In this document: positions 10,871 through 18,754 of the stretch, one piece after another | Layout: every line of letters starts with the position of its first letter | Position numbering within the stretch: the stretch's first letter is position 1 | Assembly (NCBI GenBank): GCA_016709845.1 | Contig: JADJMA010000001.1 | Span: 1 to 23,094 of the forward strand | Source: Flammeovirgaceae bacterium | Lineage (GTDB): Bacteria; Bacteroidota; Bacteroidia; Cytophagales; Cyclobacteriaceae | Length of the DNA stretch: 23,094 nt | Direction of reading: 5' to 3' | Translations under genes and position numbers: made by a program | The notes under the pieces: generated by a model | Told to the model about the DNA's origin: nothing | Database searches by the model: none | Seen by the model: the letters and a program-made list of their open reading frames with translations, nothing else

Positions 10871-10899
10871 TTAAAAAATTATTTCATGTAATTTTTTAA
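10871..10899. terminator. Bidirectional terminator between convergent genes
   Basis: A perfect 11-base inverted repeat, TTAAAAAATTA (10871-10881) and TAATTTTTTAA (10889-10899), with a 7-base loop. It lies in the 68-base gap between the convergent desulfurase gene and the minus-strand gene ending at 10905. T runs on both strands would let it stop transcription both ways, although the stem is pure A/T and so weak. Confidence 0.5.
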
Positions 10900-10904
10900 A
10901 TGTG

Positions 10905-11907
10905 CTATTCCTTTTGTTTGTTTATAAGATATCGTGTATGTATCTCAGGATAGCCATATTTTTTCGAATATTCAGTAATAATTTCTTCCACATCTCTTCC
11001 AGCTAATACTTCTTGTCGAAATAATGTACCTCTTATTTGAGGTAACTTATACCAATATTCACTGTAATCCTTACCCTTTACCCCAACATATTTACAATTG
11101 AAAAACTGAAAGCTATCAGATTCCTCAATCTTTAAGTTTGTCCAAATAGAAGTTTCATTAGTGGGACGAAATGATTGCACATGCATTAGAATCTCAGAGA
11201 TATGAAGTGGATTGTCACATTCATTTAATAGTTTATAAATTATTGAACGCAAGGAGCCATCATCCTCAAGAATTTCTGGAGTGCCCCAGTAGCCAGTACC
11301 AGCAGCTTTAAACCGACTCTTTTGGAACCTAAAATTTTCAGTAGTTGCTGTAATTCAATTGTGTAATTAAGCGATTTTAAATAGCTTAAAATGTCAACAG
11401 TCTTTTTCGATGTTCTTGAGGCATTTATAAAATCCTCTGTATCAGAAATTAAGCTTTCATATTTAGCAGCTCTTTTAACTTTTTTAACTTTAGACTCGTC
11501 ACTGTCCAATCGGTCCGTTTTACTAAGGAAAACAAGTGATTTGCACTATCAAGATCAGAGGCACTTAATTCAATGCCACTCTCATGATAATACCTCTTTA
11601 TGAGAACATTATCATTATATTGGAATGATGATAATTCAAAGTCATATACTTGGCTATCAGACCATTCCAGCAATTTAAAAAATGTATTTTTTCTTAAAAG
11701 CTCATTTCTAACTAAAAATAGGACAACTTGAAGGGTTAAATGATTTAGTCTGTCTTTTTTAGTAAATACAAAACTGTTTAATTCAGTATAATCATTTAAG
11801 GATAATAATTTATATAAATCAAAATAAAAAGAGATATTTGGATGGTAACCTGATATTAAAACTTGTTTTTCATCTTCAATTTCAATTGCAATAATCTCCT
11901 TGGTCAT
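10905..11907 (-). CDS. Dnd-island protein with C-terminal winged-helix-like region (frameshifted, unrecognised family)
   Basis: Read from ATG 11907, this is about 333 aa once frame changes near 11505 and 11325 are bridged. The N-terminal half (MTKEIIAIEIEDEKQVLI) and the Lys-rich middle match no family I know. After the second break the frame reads KAAGTGYWGTPEILEDDGSL and then IIYKLLNECDNPLHISEILMHV. That arrangement (helix, short turn, HISEIL recognition-like helix, then a basic wing ending VGVKGKDY) resembles a winged helix or HARE-type domain. The start lies 5 bases after the stop of the sigma-like gene upstream, so the two are probably co-transcribed and may act together. A DNA- or RNA-polymerase-binding role is inference only. 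Confidence 0.6.
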
Positions 11908-11912
11908 ATTTT

Positions 11913-12586
11913 TTAGTTAAATCCAGTTCCGTTCCATTTTAAAGCAGTAATTAATTGAGAAACATATTTTGGAATTAAGTATTCCTGGAGGTTCTTAATA
12001 ATTTGTCTAACTCTTTCTCTGGAAATATTAGTAAGTTTTGATATTTCTGTCTGAGAAATAATTTCTTCTCTAAAATATTTCTCTTTAAATACCTTAATCT
12101 TATTATCGTATTTTGATAGAACATTAAATAAATATATAATAATAATGGCATGAAAATTAGTAAATATATTATTTGATAAATTGATATTATCTATCTTCTC
12201 TCTACTTAAAAACGGATACAAGCTGCTTTCGTAAAATAATTTTTGCTCTGTGGTTTCACGAAATGGCTCCATTTCATCATTTCTTGATTCAGAAATTATT
12301 TGTGTTAATTTTAATTTAATCTCGAAAAGATCTCTAATACTTTTCTTGCCAATCTTTGAATCAATATTATAATCGTAATTTGTTAAGAAATATTTCATTA
12401 TAAAAGTGAAATCCTTATCAAGTCATAAACAAAACCTTCAATTGCTTCCTTTTTATGCAAGTAATTTCTTACACGAACGGAAGTCTCTGCTTTACATTTA
12501 AGGTAACAGTCTATTAATATAGGTTTATTTACCAAATTATCATTTAGTAAAGGCTCTTTTATTTTTTGGTAATAAATTCTCTCCAT
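11913..12586 (-). CDS. RNA polymerase alpha-CTD-like / sigma-70 region-4-like DNA-binding protein (frameshifted)
   Basis: About 224 aa with one frame change near 12405. The first part, SVRVRNYLHKKEAIEG...DLI followed after the break by IGKKSIRDLFEIKL, has the pattern of the RNA polymerase alpha C-terminal domain (LSxRxxNxL ... IGKKSLxEL), a double helix-hairpin-helix DNA-binding fold. The C-terminal part, SQTEISKLTNISRERVRQII, is the sigma-70 region-4 helix-turn-helix with its SRERVRQI recognition helix. No sigma region 2 is present, so it is not a complete sigma factor. The ATG at 12586 directly follows the TAG of the preceding frame, so this may be the second half of one longer protein with 12587-12824. 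It is probably a transcription regulator of the Dnd island. Confidence 0.65.
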
Positions 12587-12824
12587 CTAACTTATGAAAA
12601 AAGAAACCAATTCTTGATTGGTTTTCTTTCCAATTTGATAATAATGTAGAAATGAGCCATCACGGTAAAACACTTCCCTTGCCTTTTCAACTCCCCCAAT
12701 TTGCGCCAATAATTGTCTCCCTCTTTTAGACAGCATTCTTGTTGAATTGTTGTACATTCTGCAAATATTGACTACTAATCCCAGACTTGGGTATATTAAA
12801 ATCGGCAAATATTAATTGTACCAT
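12587..12824 (-). CDS. Small helix-hairpin-helix (alpha-CTD-like) protein or N-terminal part of the next gene
   Basis: I choose ATG 12824, 16 bases after the stop of the HARE-HTH gene, because it reads MVQLIFADFNIPKSGISSQY and then, after a frame change near 12735, SKRGRQLLAQIGGVEKAREV and YYQIGKKTNQELVSFF. The IGGVEKAR and IGKKTNQEL pair is again the alpha-CTD-like helix-hairpin-helix pattern. Without that frame change only a TTG start at 12808 or internal ATGs remain. It ends in TAG immediately before the ATG of the alpha-CTD/sigma-like gene. Either the two are translated as coupled genes, or a lost base splits one protein carrying two such units. The presumed role is DNA binding. Confidence 0.55.
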
Positions 12825-12839
12825 TAAGGCTCACATACT

Positions 12840-13091
12840 TTAATTCACTGAATTTATGATATATAATCCGCTATCATTTAATTTAAAGAGGTCATTACCC
12901 TTTTTAGCACGCAGTAAAACACCACTAGTATGTCTGCGCAACTCAGCCCTAAGGATGCTTTTAGGACTTTTAGCTTTGAACTTATAAAGATCGTTCTTGA
13001 TAATAAAATCATAAATTTCATCTGCGTTCATTGGCCTATCATTTGACTTTAATGCTTGGATCGCGGCTGTACAGATTGTTTGCTTTTTCAT
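12840..13091 (-). CDS. HARE-HTH domain protein
   Basis: An intact 83-aa protein that is little more than one HARE-HTH domain (HB1, ASXL, restriction endonuclease HTH). Visible pattern: AAIQALKSNDRPMNADEIYD (first helix and turn), IIKNDLYKF, KSPKSILRAELRRH (recognition region, typical KTPxxTLxAxL), then a wing LFKLNDSGLYII. Family knowledge: this winged-helix fold occurs in RNA polymerase delta, in restriction enzymes and in eukaryotic chromatin proteins, and has been proposed to link DNA modification to other activities. It lies first in the downstream gene set, behind a 223-base gap that contains a palindrome. It may sense phosphorothioated DNA or regulate the island, which is inference. Confidence 0.8.
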   Translation of the reverse strand: MKKQTICTAAIQALKSNDRPMNADEIYDFIIKNDLYKFKAKSPKSILRAELRRHTSGVLLRAKKGNDLFKLNDSGLYIINSVN

Positions 13092-13145
13092 AATGAGTAT
13101 TTTTAATAATGTAATGTGTAAGTGTGGATTTATTCTTATATTTTA

Positions 13146-13162
13146 GATCTTGGTTCAAGATC
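13146..13162. promoter_or_regulatory. Palindrome upstream of the HARE-HTH gene, candidate operator
   Basis: GATCTTG-GTT-CAAGATC is a perfect 7-base inverted repeat with a 3-base centre, 55 bases before the HARE-HTH start in the 223-base gap after dndB. It is a plausible site for DndB or for one of the HTH proteins. Nothing else in 13092-13314 was recognised. Confidence 0.35.
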
Positions 13163-13314
13163 ACTATGAGAATATATAAGTATTTGGGGTCTGTTTTTTG
13201 TTAATCATTGAGTGAAGTGAAGTTTTTGCGTCAGTCCTCTTAGGTAAAAGCATTATGGTTGGCTATAAATTCTATTTACTTTCATGATCACATTTGTCAT
13301 ATCAAAGGAGATTT

Positions 13315-14571
13315 TCAAACGTATTTTGGTTTAGGCAAATTTAGTTTTAAATCTCCAGAATTTTTATAGTAACTACTTTCGACTAGTTTCAATTTGCTTT
13401 TTTGAATTGGAAATCCTAAATTGTAAAGTAGGTAATTAAATGCATTGCCTTTATTCATTAGAACATTTCCTTTGTGTGGATTGTATAAAATGTAATTCCA
13501 TAAATCACTTTCTAAACAAGCTTCAACTTTCTTTATTTGACTAAATTTTGAAAGATTGTTTTCAAATTTTAGTTGCATGTAAAATAAAGCAATTATTTCC
13601 TGGCCCAAGGGGCGCATATAAAATAGACCGCCTTTAACAGTTTTAAAGGAAGAATATTTTTTTGGATTATTTACAAATAATTTGGCATTTGAGAACGCAG
13701 AAAAAAATGCATCCCAAAAATCTGATACGATCTTATATTCTTCTTCAATTAATTTATCATTTGGTCTTATACGTACATATTTCCCTTCAACTTTGGTTCC
13801 GTAAAGTTTTTCATGATCAATTAATACCTCATTAATTTTATACAATGCCAAAATAGACGTAAATTTATCAATATCTTGTTTGCCAGGTTTGAGGTTAAGG
13901 TTTTTATTGAAAGCAATGACATTATTGGTTTTAAAGAGGGGATATTTTTCAATTAATAATCTTGCAATAATTGCAGAAGCATCATCCTCTTCAAGAATAA
14001 TATTTTCACCTTCAGAAACTGGTTTGGCATTTCTATTTAGCGATACAAAAATTCTTCTTGTTCTTTTAATTCCTTCAGATGTTTCATCATGTTTTACAAG
14101 CATGACCGAAATTTCTTCCTCCCCAACTTCCGGTTTGATTTTAATAGCCGATTTCAGTCCTAATAACCTGTGTTGACCATCAAGAATAAATAATTCTTCC
14201 TTTCCTGTTAATTCAAGAATTCCAAATTTTAAATTTAAATAGTCAATATCCTCATCGGTAAATTTGATGTCCTTTTTAATTGATACTGGATACCACTTTG
14301 GATTTCCGCCAGTAAATGCCACAGTTAAACTATTAAAATATCTATCTTTTTGTTTGAGTATATAATTTTTTAATGGCTCAATTCGTTTCGGATCTTCAAG
14401 TCTTTGCAATATTTCGTTCAGGTTGTCTGAACGGTAGATTTTCTTTGCCTCCGGAACAGACTTAACGCCGTTAATTGGGTCTACGAGGTCTTTTATTTTC
14501 ATGACTACATTGTAAAAGCGCCATGAACCAAATTTTCCTGTGAGACAAGGTAGAAGTAGATTGTTTTTCAT
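13315..14571 (-). CDS. dndB: DNA sulfur modification protein DndB (DGQHR domain)
   Basis: This gene is intact, 418 aa. The family signature is FILDGQHRLLGL, with DGQHR at residues 131-135, inside a DndB-type domain preceded by SLTVAFTGGNPKWYPV and followed by RRIFVSLNRNAKPVSEGENI. Known role: DndB homologues (DptB) act as negative transcriptional regulators of Dnd modification genes, so loss raises phosphorothioation, and it is not required for the chemistry. Here it is the last gene of the dndC-dndD-dndE-GIY-YIG run, its ATG only four bases after the preceding stop. That is unusual, because in the classical enterobacterial order dndB stands first. In-frame alternative ATG at codon 24 (MKIKDL) is possible. 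Confidence 0.88.
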   Translation of the reverse strand: MKNNLLLPCLTGKFGSWRFYNVVMKIKDLVDPINGVKSVPEAKKIYRSDNLNEILQRLEDPKRIEPLKNYILKQKDRYFNSLTVAFTGGNPKWYPVSIKKDIKFTDEDIDYLNLKFGILELTGKEELFILDGQHRLLGLKSAIKIKPEVGEEEISVMLVKHDETSEGIKRTRRIFVSLNRNAKPVSEGENIILEEDDASAIIARLLIEKYPLFKTNNVIAFNKNLNLKPGKQDIDKFTSILALYKINEVLIDHEKLYGTKVEGKYVRIRPNDKLIEEEYKIVSDFWDAFFSAFSNAKLFVNNPKKYSSFKTVKGGLFYMRPLGQEIIALFYMQLKFENNLSKFSQIKKVEACLESDLWNYILYNPHKGNVLMNKGNAFNYLLYNLGFPIQKSKLKLVESSYYKNSGDLKLNLPKPKYV

Positions 14572-14575
14572 TTTA

Positions 14576-15096
14576 TTACCTGTTTAACCGTACTTGTTGC
14601 TTAATTACTGCATTAGCAAAATCCCTATTTATGGGAGGAACTAATGAATCTATTATCTTTTCTTCTATTTTTTGAATTTTATTTTCTGTATGTCCTTTGA
14701 GATTTAAATATGTATAATAAAGTTTATCTTCCCAAACATTTAGCATTAACCTTCTTTCAAAATAATTTGGTTCGTCTGAATTTTTGTATTTCGTTAAATA
14801 ATCACCATATCTGTTAAACAAATTCATGGAATAACCTACATACATGATGTATGATTGTTCAGAATAAATTTGCAAAGTTGGCTTAACAAAAAATAAATAT
14901 ATTCCAGGATCACGAGGAACTTGCGATCTATTGGCTGAATTGAAGATAAATGGCGGCTGCCATGTTGCCAGATATGGTGCGATTTGTTGATGATACTTAT
15001 CGGAAAGCTTAAAATCAATGAGATATTTTCGCCACCTATACTTAATATCTTTTAATCTGATGGTTCGTAATCAAGCTGAATCCACTCATAATGCAT
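14576..15096 (-). CDS. GIY-YIG nuclease-domain protein in the dnd operon (one frameshift)
   Basis: About 173 aa if one missing base near 15057 is restored. From ATG 15096 the frame reads MHYEWIQLDYEPSD, then after the break LKDIKYRWRKYLIDFKLSDK. The nuclease signature is complete: DPGIYLFF (GIY), YIMYVGYSMNLFNRY (YIG with the conserved Arg) and, further on, IEEKIIDSLVPPINR with the metal-binding Glu and the conserved Asn. The family cleaves DNA in repair, restriction and homing enzymes. It is packed between the DndE-ATPase gene (stop 9 bases upstream) and dndB (4 bases downstream), so it should be made together with the modification machinery. I infer that it may be the restriction effector or process modified DNA. 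The first part (residues 1-60) is unrecognised. Confidence 0.78.
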
Positions 15097-15105
15097 TAAT
15101 GAAAT

Positions 15106-16668
15106 TTAAGCTTTTAATAGTTCTCCAGCCTTGAATTCTTTTAGGTTGGATATTAATTGATACTTTTGAATTTTTTCCATACTTGTTTTTAGCCTCTGTC
15201 CGTCTTTGTCGCCAAGACCTAAAAATTTTTGCATCATTTTTAAGTTGGTTTTGTCTTTTATATCAAACAAGAAAGCAGTTTCGCACATACTACTAAAGTC
15301 AAAAGATGGTTGGTTGAATTCTTCAATGCCTTGGGAAAGTAAAACAACCGAAACTCCTTTAGAGCGAATTTCACGAAGGATTTTTTCTAATAAGTCCTGG
15401 CTCTTTTTGTCTTTAAAAATTACGTGTGCTTCATCAATCAATAATACATATCTCATGCCCTGATATTTTCCTTCTATCGGGGCGTTGTCCATGTTCATAA
15501 ATGTGTTATATATGTAGTTGATAATAAGGAAAACTGAAGTTAAACGAATATTTCTAGGCAAGTCGCCACTTAAACTCATGTAGTAGTTTTTGTTTAAGAA
15601 ACTATTTTTTAAATCAATTTTAGTTTCAAATAGGTCTAACTCACTTAGGCTTTGGAGTATTTCTTTTAGTGTGCTTGCCTTATCACCGTCTATCTCTATT
15701 ACTTTGTCATAAATCTGTTTGAAAGAGGGATATACTCCACCTTTTTGGGAGGCAAACACTTCTCGAGTTGCATCTTTTAAGGTTTGTTGTTGGTTTTTAC
15801 CTAATCCACTATAGCTGGTAATAATATCGACAAACTTACTAATCCCCATTATTTTGTTTTTTTCATTTACATTGTCAATAAATGAAAGTGGATTAATAGG
15901 AAAAGGTTTGTAAGGCGCTTTGATTAATTCAGTATTGGTTTTATTAAAAAATGCGCTGTTTGCCTTTTCATCTGCATCAGTTATTCCTTTAAAATCAAGG
16001 AAGATAAAATTAACTTCTCCGTTGCTTTCAACAACTACCTGTTCAAGAAGCCTATTAGCAAAATAGGTTTTCCCTGTACCAGAGTTTCCGGCTACAGCTA
16101 TATGGGCATTGTTGTGAATAGAAGTGTCATTTAGATTAAAATAGATTTTTTCATCGTCAAATGAATGTCCGACCAGTATTCTTATTGCATCAGTGAAGTA
16201 GTTTTTATTAGTGATTCGGTTTCGCCTGGTTTGTTCATCAAAGATGATAGCATCATTTGTGACATCATTTTCCTCTAGTTTCTCAATTCCTCTTTCAATA
16301 TTTTCTAATAAGAAGTCAAGACCAGAATAGTTTTGATTTTCTTCAAAAAGTTTATTCATTACCATTAATCCATGGTCAATATGCATTTTAATGTATTTGC
16401 CAATATCCTTGTCAGATTTGTACAAACTATAGTGTTGACAAATCATTGCGATATAATAATCACGATATTTTCCAAAGAGTATATCGTCTTTGTATTCTTT
16501 GCCTTTGCTATCTTTTAAATCACTTTCAAGATCTAGTTTTACTCCCTTAGATAGTGAGTATGCAAAAGCTATTCTTGAAACTACGTTTTCGGTCCCAAGA
16601 TTTAGTCGTTTTGTTAATTCCTGAACAACTGGCTTGTTGGCTTCGGATGTGCGAATATTAATCAGCAT
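15106..16668 (-). CDS. dndE: DndE domain fused to a HerA/FtsK-like ATPase
   Basis: This gene is intact, 520 aa, far longer than the ~110-130 aa of ordinary DndE. Residues 1-~125 match DndE: NIRTSEANKPVVQELTKRLN, NVVSRIAFAYSLSKG, then a basic helical part. Classical DndE binds nicked DNA and is needed for phosphorothioation. The rest is a RecA-fold ATPase: Walker A GNSGTGKT at 194-201, a FIFLDFKG strand, Walker B VLLIDEAH at 408-415, and a following IRSKGVSVVLLSQG segment typical of HerA/DUF87/VirB4-type motors. Its ATG lies inside the end of dndD (11-base overlap, ATGCTGATTAA), implying coupled translation. Related DUF87 ATPases occur as DndH in restriction, so this protein may combine both functions. 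The symbol covers only the N-terminal part. Confidence 0.82.
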   Translation of the reverse strand: MLINIRTSEANKPVVQELTKRLNLGTENVVSRIAFAYSLSKGVKLDLESDLKDSKGKEYKDDILFGKYRDYYIAMICQHYSLYKSDKDIGKYIKMHIDHGLMVMNKLFEENQNYSGLDFLLENIERGIEKLEENDVTNDAIIFDEQTRRNRITNKNYFTDAIRILVGHSFDDEKIYFNLNDTSIHNNAHIAVAGNSGTGKTYFANRLLEQVVVESNGEVNFIFLDFKGITDADEKANSAFFNKTNTELIKAPYKPFPINPLSFIDNVNEKNKIMGISKFVDIITSYSGLGKNQQQTLKDATREVFASQKGGVYPSFKQIYDKVIEIDGDKASTLKEILQSLSELDLFETKIDLKNSFLNKNYYMSLSGDLPRNIRLTSVFLIINYIYNTFMNMDNAPIEGKYQGMRYVLLIDEAHVIFKDKKSQDLLEKILREIRSKGVSVVLLSQGIEEFNQPSFDFSSMCETAFLFDIKDKTNLKMMQKFLGLGDKDGQRLKTSMEKIQKYQLISNLKEFKAGELLKA

Positions 16669-18751
16669 TGTTATACATTCGATTATAAGTTCTTAAAAAG
16701 TTTTCGGGTTCAATTTTCATGAATTCGCTCTTATCTTCATGTAAATTATGAATTAGGTAAGTTTGGGCAATATGCTTATAAAGAATATTGAACTCCCTCT
16801 CAGTTAACTCCTTGTTAATAAGCGGAAAAATAACAACTTGTTCGGAAATAGTCGGGTAAAAATACTTGACAATGTTTTCAGCATGCTGTTCATCAAATTT
16901 TTGCATTGGCGAATCAATGAATACAGGGAATTGAATGTCGCTTTCTTCTACAAGACCACTCAACAAAGCCGTTGCATACATTTGTTGTTCGCCCTTACTT
17001 AATGATTCTTTTTGATTTCCTCTCCTCTTGCATTTTTCAAAACAATATCAATATCCTCACCAATAATTTCAACATCAACTTTTTTGATGAAGCCCTTTTA
17101 TGTAATAAAGTATTTAGTCCGGTAAGAATGTGTTCTTCGAGAGACTCCTTTTTCTTCGCTTTGAACTTTGTGATGAAGTCTTTGAGATTTTGAATATTTC
17201 TTGTTATAATGGCATCTTTTTCAAGATTGTTCTCAGAAACTTTTAATTTGCGTGAGAGTGTTTCTATCAGTTTTCCTTTTGAGTCTTTTCATTGGTAAAC
17301 TCTCCAATTTCGCGATTTAATGAATCTAACGTTTCGTCAATTCTTATAATCTCCTTGTCCAGGTCTTCTTTCTTTTTCTAAACTCAACAATAATTGGATC
17401 TTCCTGGTTGGCTTCTGCATCTTTAATTCTTCGCCGAATTCCGTTTAATTCGTTTTTAGTTTGAATGAAATCACCGCTTATTCTTTTGAATGATTCCCGG
17501 AATGACAATCGAATATTACTTAGAACTGCTTGTAGTTCGTTTCTTTCTGAATCAGAAAATTCATGTATTACTTTGAACTCCTCTGGTAAGACTTCTGTGT
17601 CTGTAAAGAAATGCTTCCGAATTAATGCTTTAAATGCTGATGCATAAAAGTCATGCACTTGGTGGTCAATAGCAAGCTTGCCAGGTTTTGGGATGTTTAA
17701 TAAATCTGTTAAGATTTTATTGGTTACATCATTTACATTTTCGTTCTTAAACTGTGCAGCTTTATAGTTGGCTTCATTAATAAGTTGTCTGTTAACATCT
17801 AAAAATATTTCTCCTGCTATTGAGAAGGGAATTATATCGTAAGAATCTTTGAGTTCGTTCTGCAGGTTGTTTTGGCGTTTAGTTAATTCATCTTCTTGGT
17901 CTCTTAGCCTTTGCAGTTCTTCGACTGTAATTAAACTACCTGCTTTGATTAGTTTTTCTTGTATATCTCGGGAGTCTTTATTCTTTTCGTTTCTCTTTTC
18001 TCGAAGCTCACTAATCTTTTTATGGTTTTCTTCTATTCGTGCTTCGCAAGTTTCAGTTTCTGCTTCTAATTGTTTTAACTGTCCCTTTTCGCTTGCACTT
18101 GCAGATTCTTGCCTAAGTTTTAGTTGTAAATTCTCCAACTCATTTTTTAATATCCTCATATTTTTTAATACCTAAAACTTCTGAATAGGCACGACTTAAA
18201 TTGTTTCTTTGTTCCGCTGTGTTTACTTCTGCTAGACTCACAATTTTTTCAGCATCGAAAAAGAAGAATTTCGCAATCTCAATCGGCATGATAAACTCAC
18301 GAATAAAAATTTCATGCCCTACTTCTTTCGCTAACTCACTCGGGTAGCCATCAATCAGAACTTCTACGTCTTCAACTACGCTCGTTTTAGTGTTATAGCT
18401 TCGCTTAACAACAATTTCTTTGCACGGGACTTCAGGAATATTTACATCCGTGAAAGTGATCGAAACATGAAACTTAAAATTTTCTTCTGCCTTAGCTAAT
18501 CTGTTTAGCGAGTTAACAATATATTTGCTGTAGCCTCCTTGGTCAACGATTTCTTTTTTGTATATATCATCTACTTCTTGCATGTTTTTGCCATACAAAC
18601 ACCAAACCATTGACATCAAAAAAGTTGTCTTTCCAAAACCATTTCTGCCACTTATTACAAAAATGTTTTTTTTATCATCGCTTGTTAAGTCTATGATATT
18701 TTCGCCTTTGTATATACGAAAATTATAGAGTTCAATTTCTTTAATTATCAT
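16658..18751 (-). CDS. dndD: DNA sulfur modification ATPase DndD (SMC/Rad50-like, frameshifted)
   Basis: About 698 aa, normal for DndD, when at least five frame changes are bridged (near 18148, 17380, 17287, 17095 and 17010; several at A/T runs). N-terminal half-ATPase: MIIKEIELYNFRIYKGEN, Walker A GRNGFGKTT, and the characteristic FFFFDAEKI. The middle is a long Glu/Lys-rich coiled coil without a CxxC zinc hook. C-terminal half-ATPase: ABC signature LSKGEQQMYATALL and Walker B FPVFIDSPMQKFD. DndD hydrolyses ATP and is thought to open or nick DNA for sulfur insertion with DndC and DndE. It starts 3 bases after dndC and overlaps the dndE fusion gene. Conserved motifs on both sides of every break argue for sequence error over decay. 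Confidence 0.88.
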
Positions 18752-18754
18752 TGC

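Noticed and set aside
11913..12586. Complete sigma-70 factor
   Set aside because: Only a region-4-type helix-turn-helix is seen. No region 2 (-10 recognition and core binding) is encoded in this gene or the adjoining frames.
15106..16668. DndH restriction ATPase
   Set aside because: Although the ATPase part is of the same broad class, the N-terminus is DndE-like, and the gene overlaps dndD as dndE does in modification operons.
16658..18751. Programmed ribosomal frameshifting in dndD
   Set aside because: Five changes scattered through the gene, without a shared slippery site and in mixed directions, fit indel errors better.
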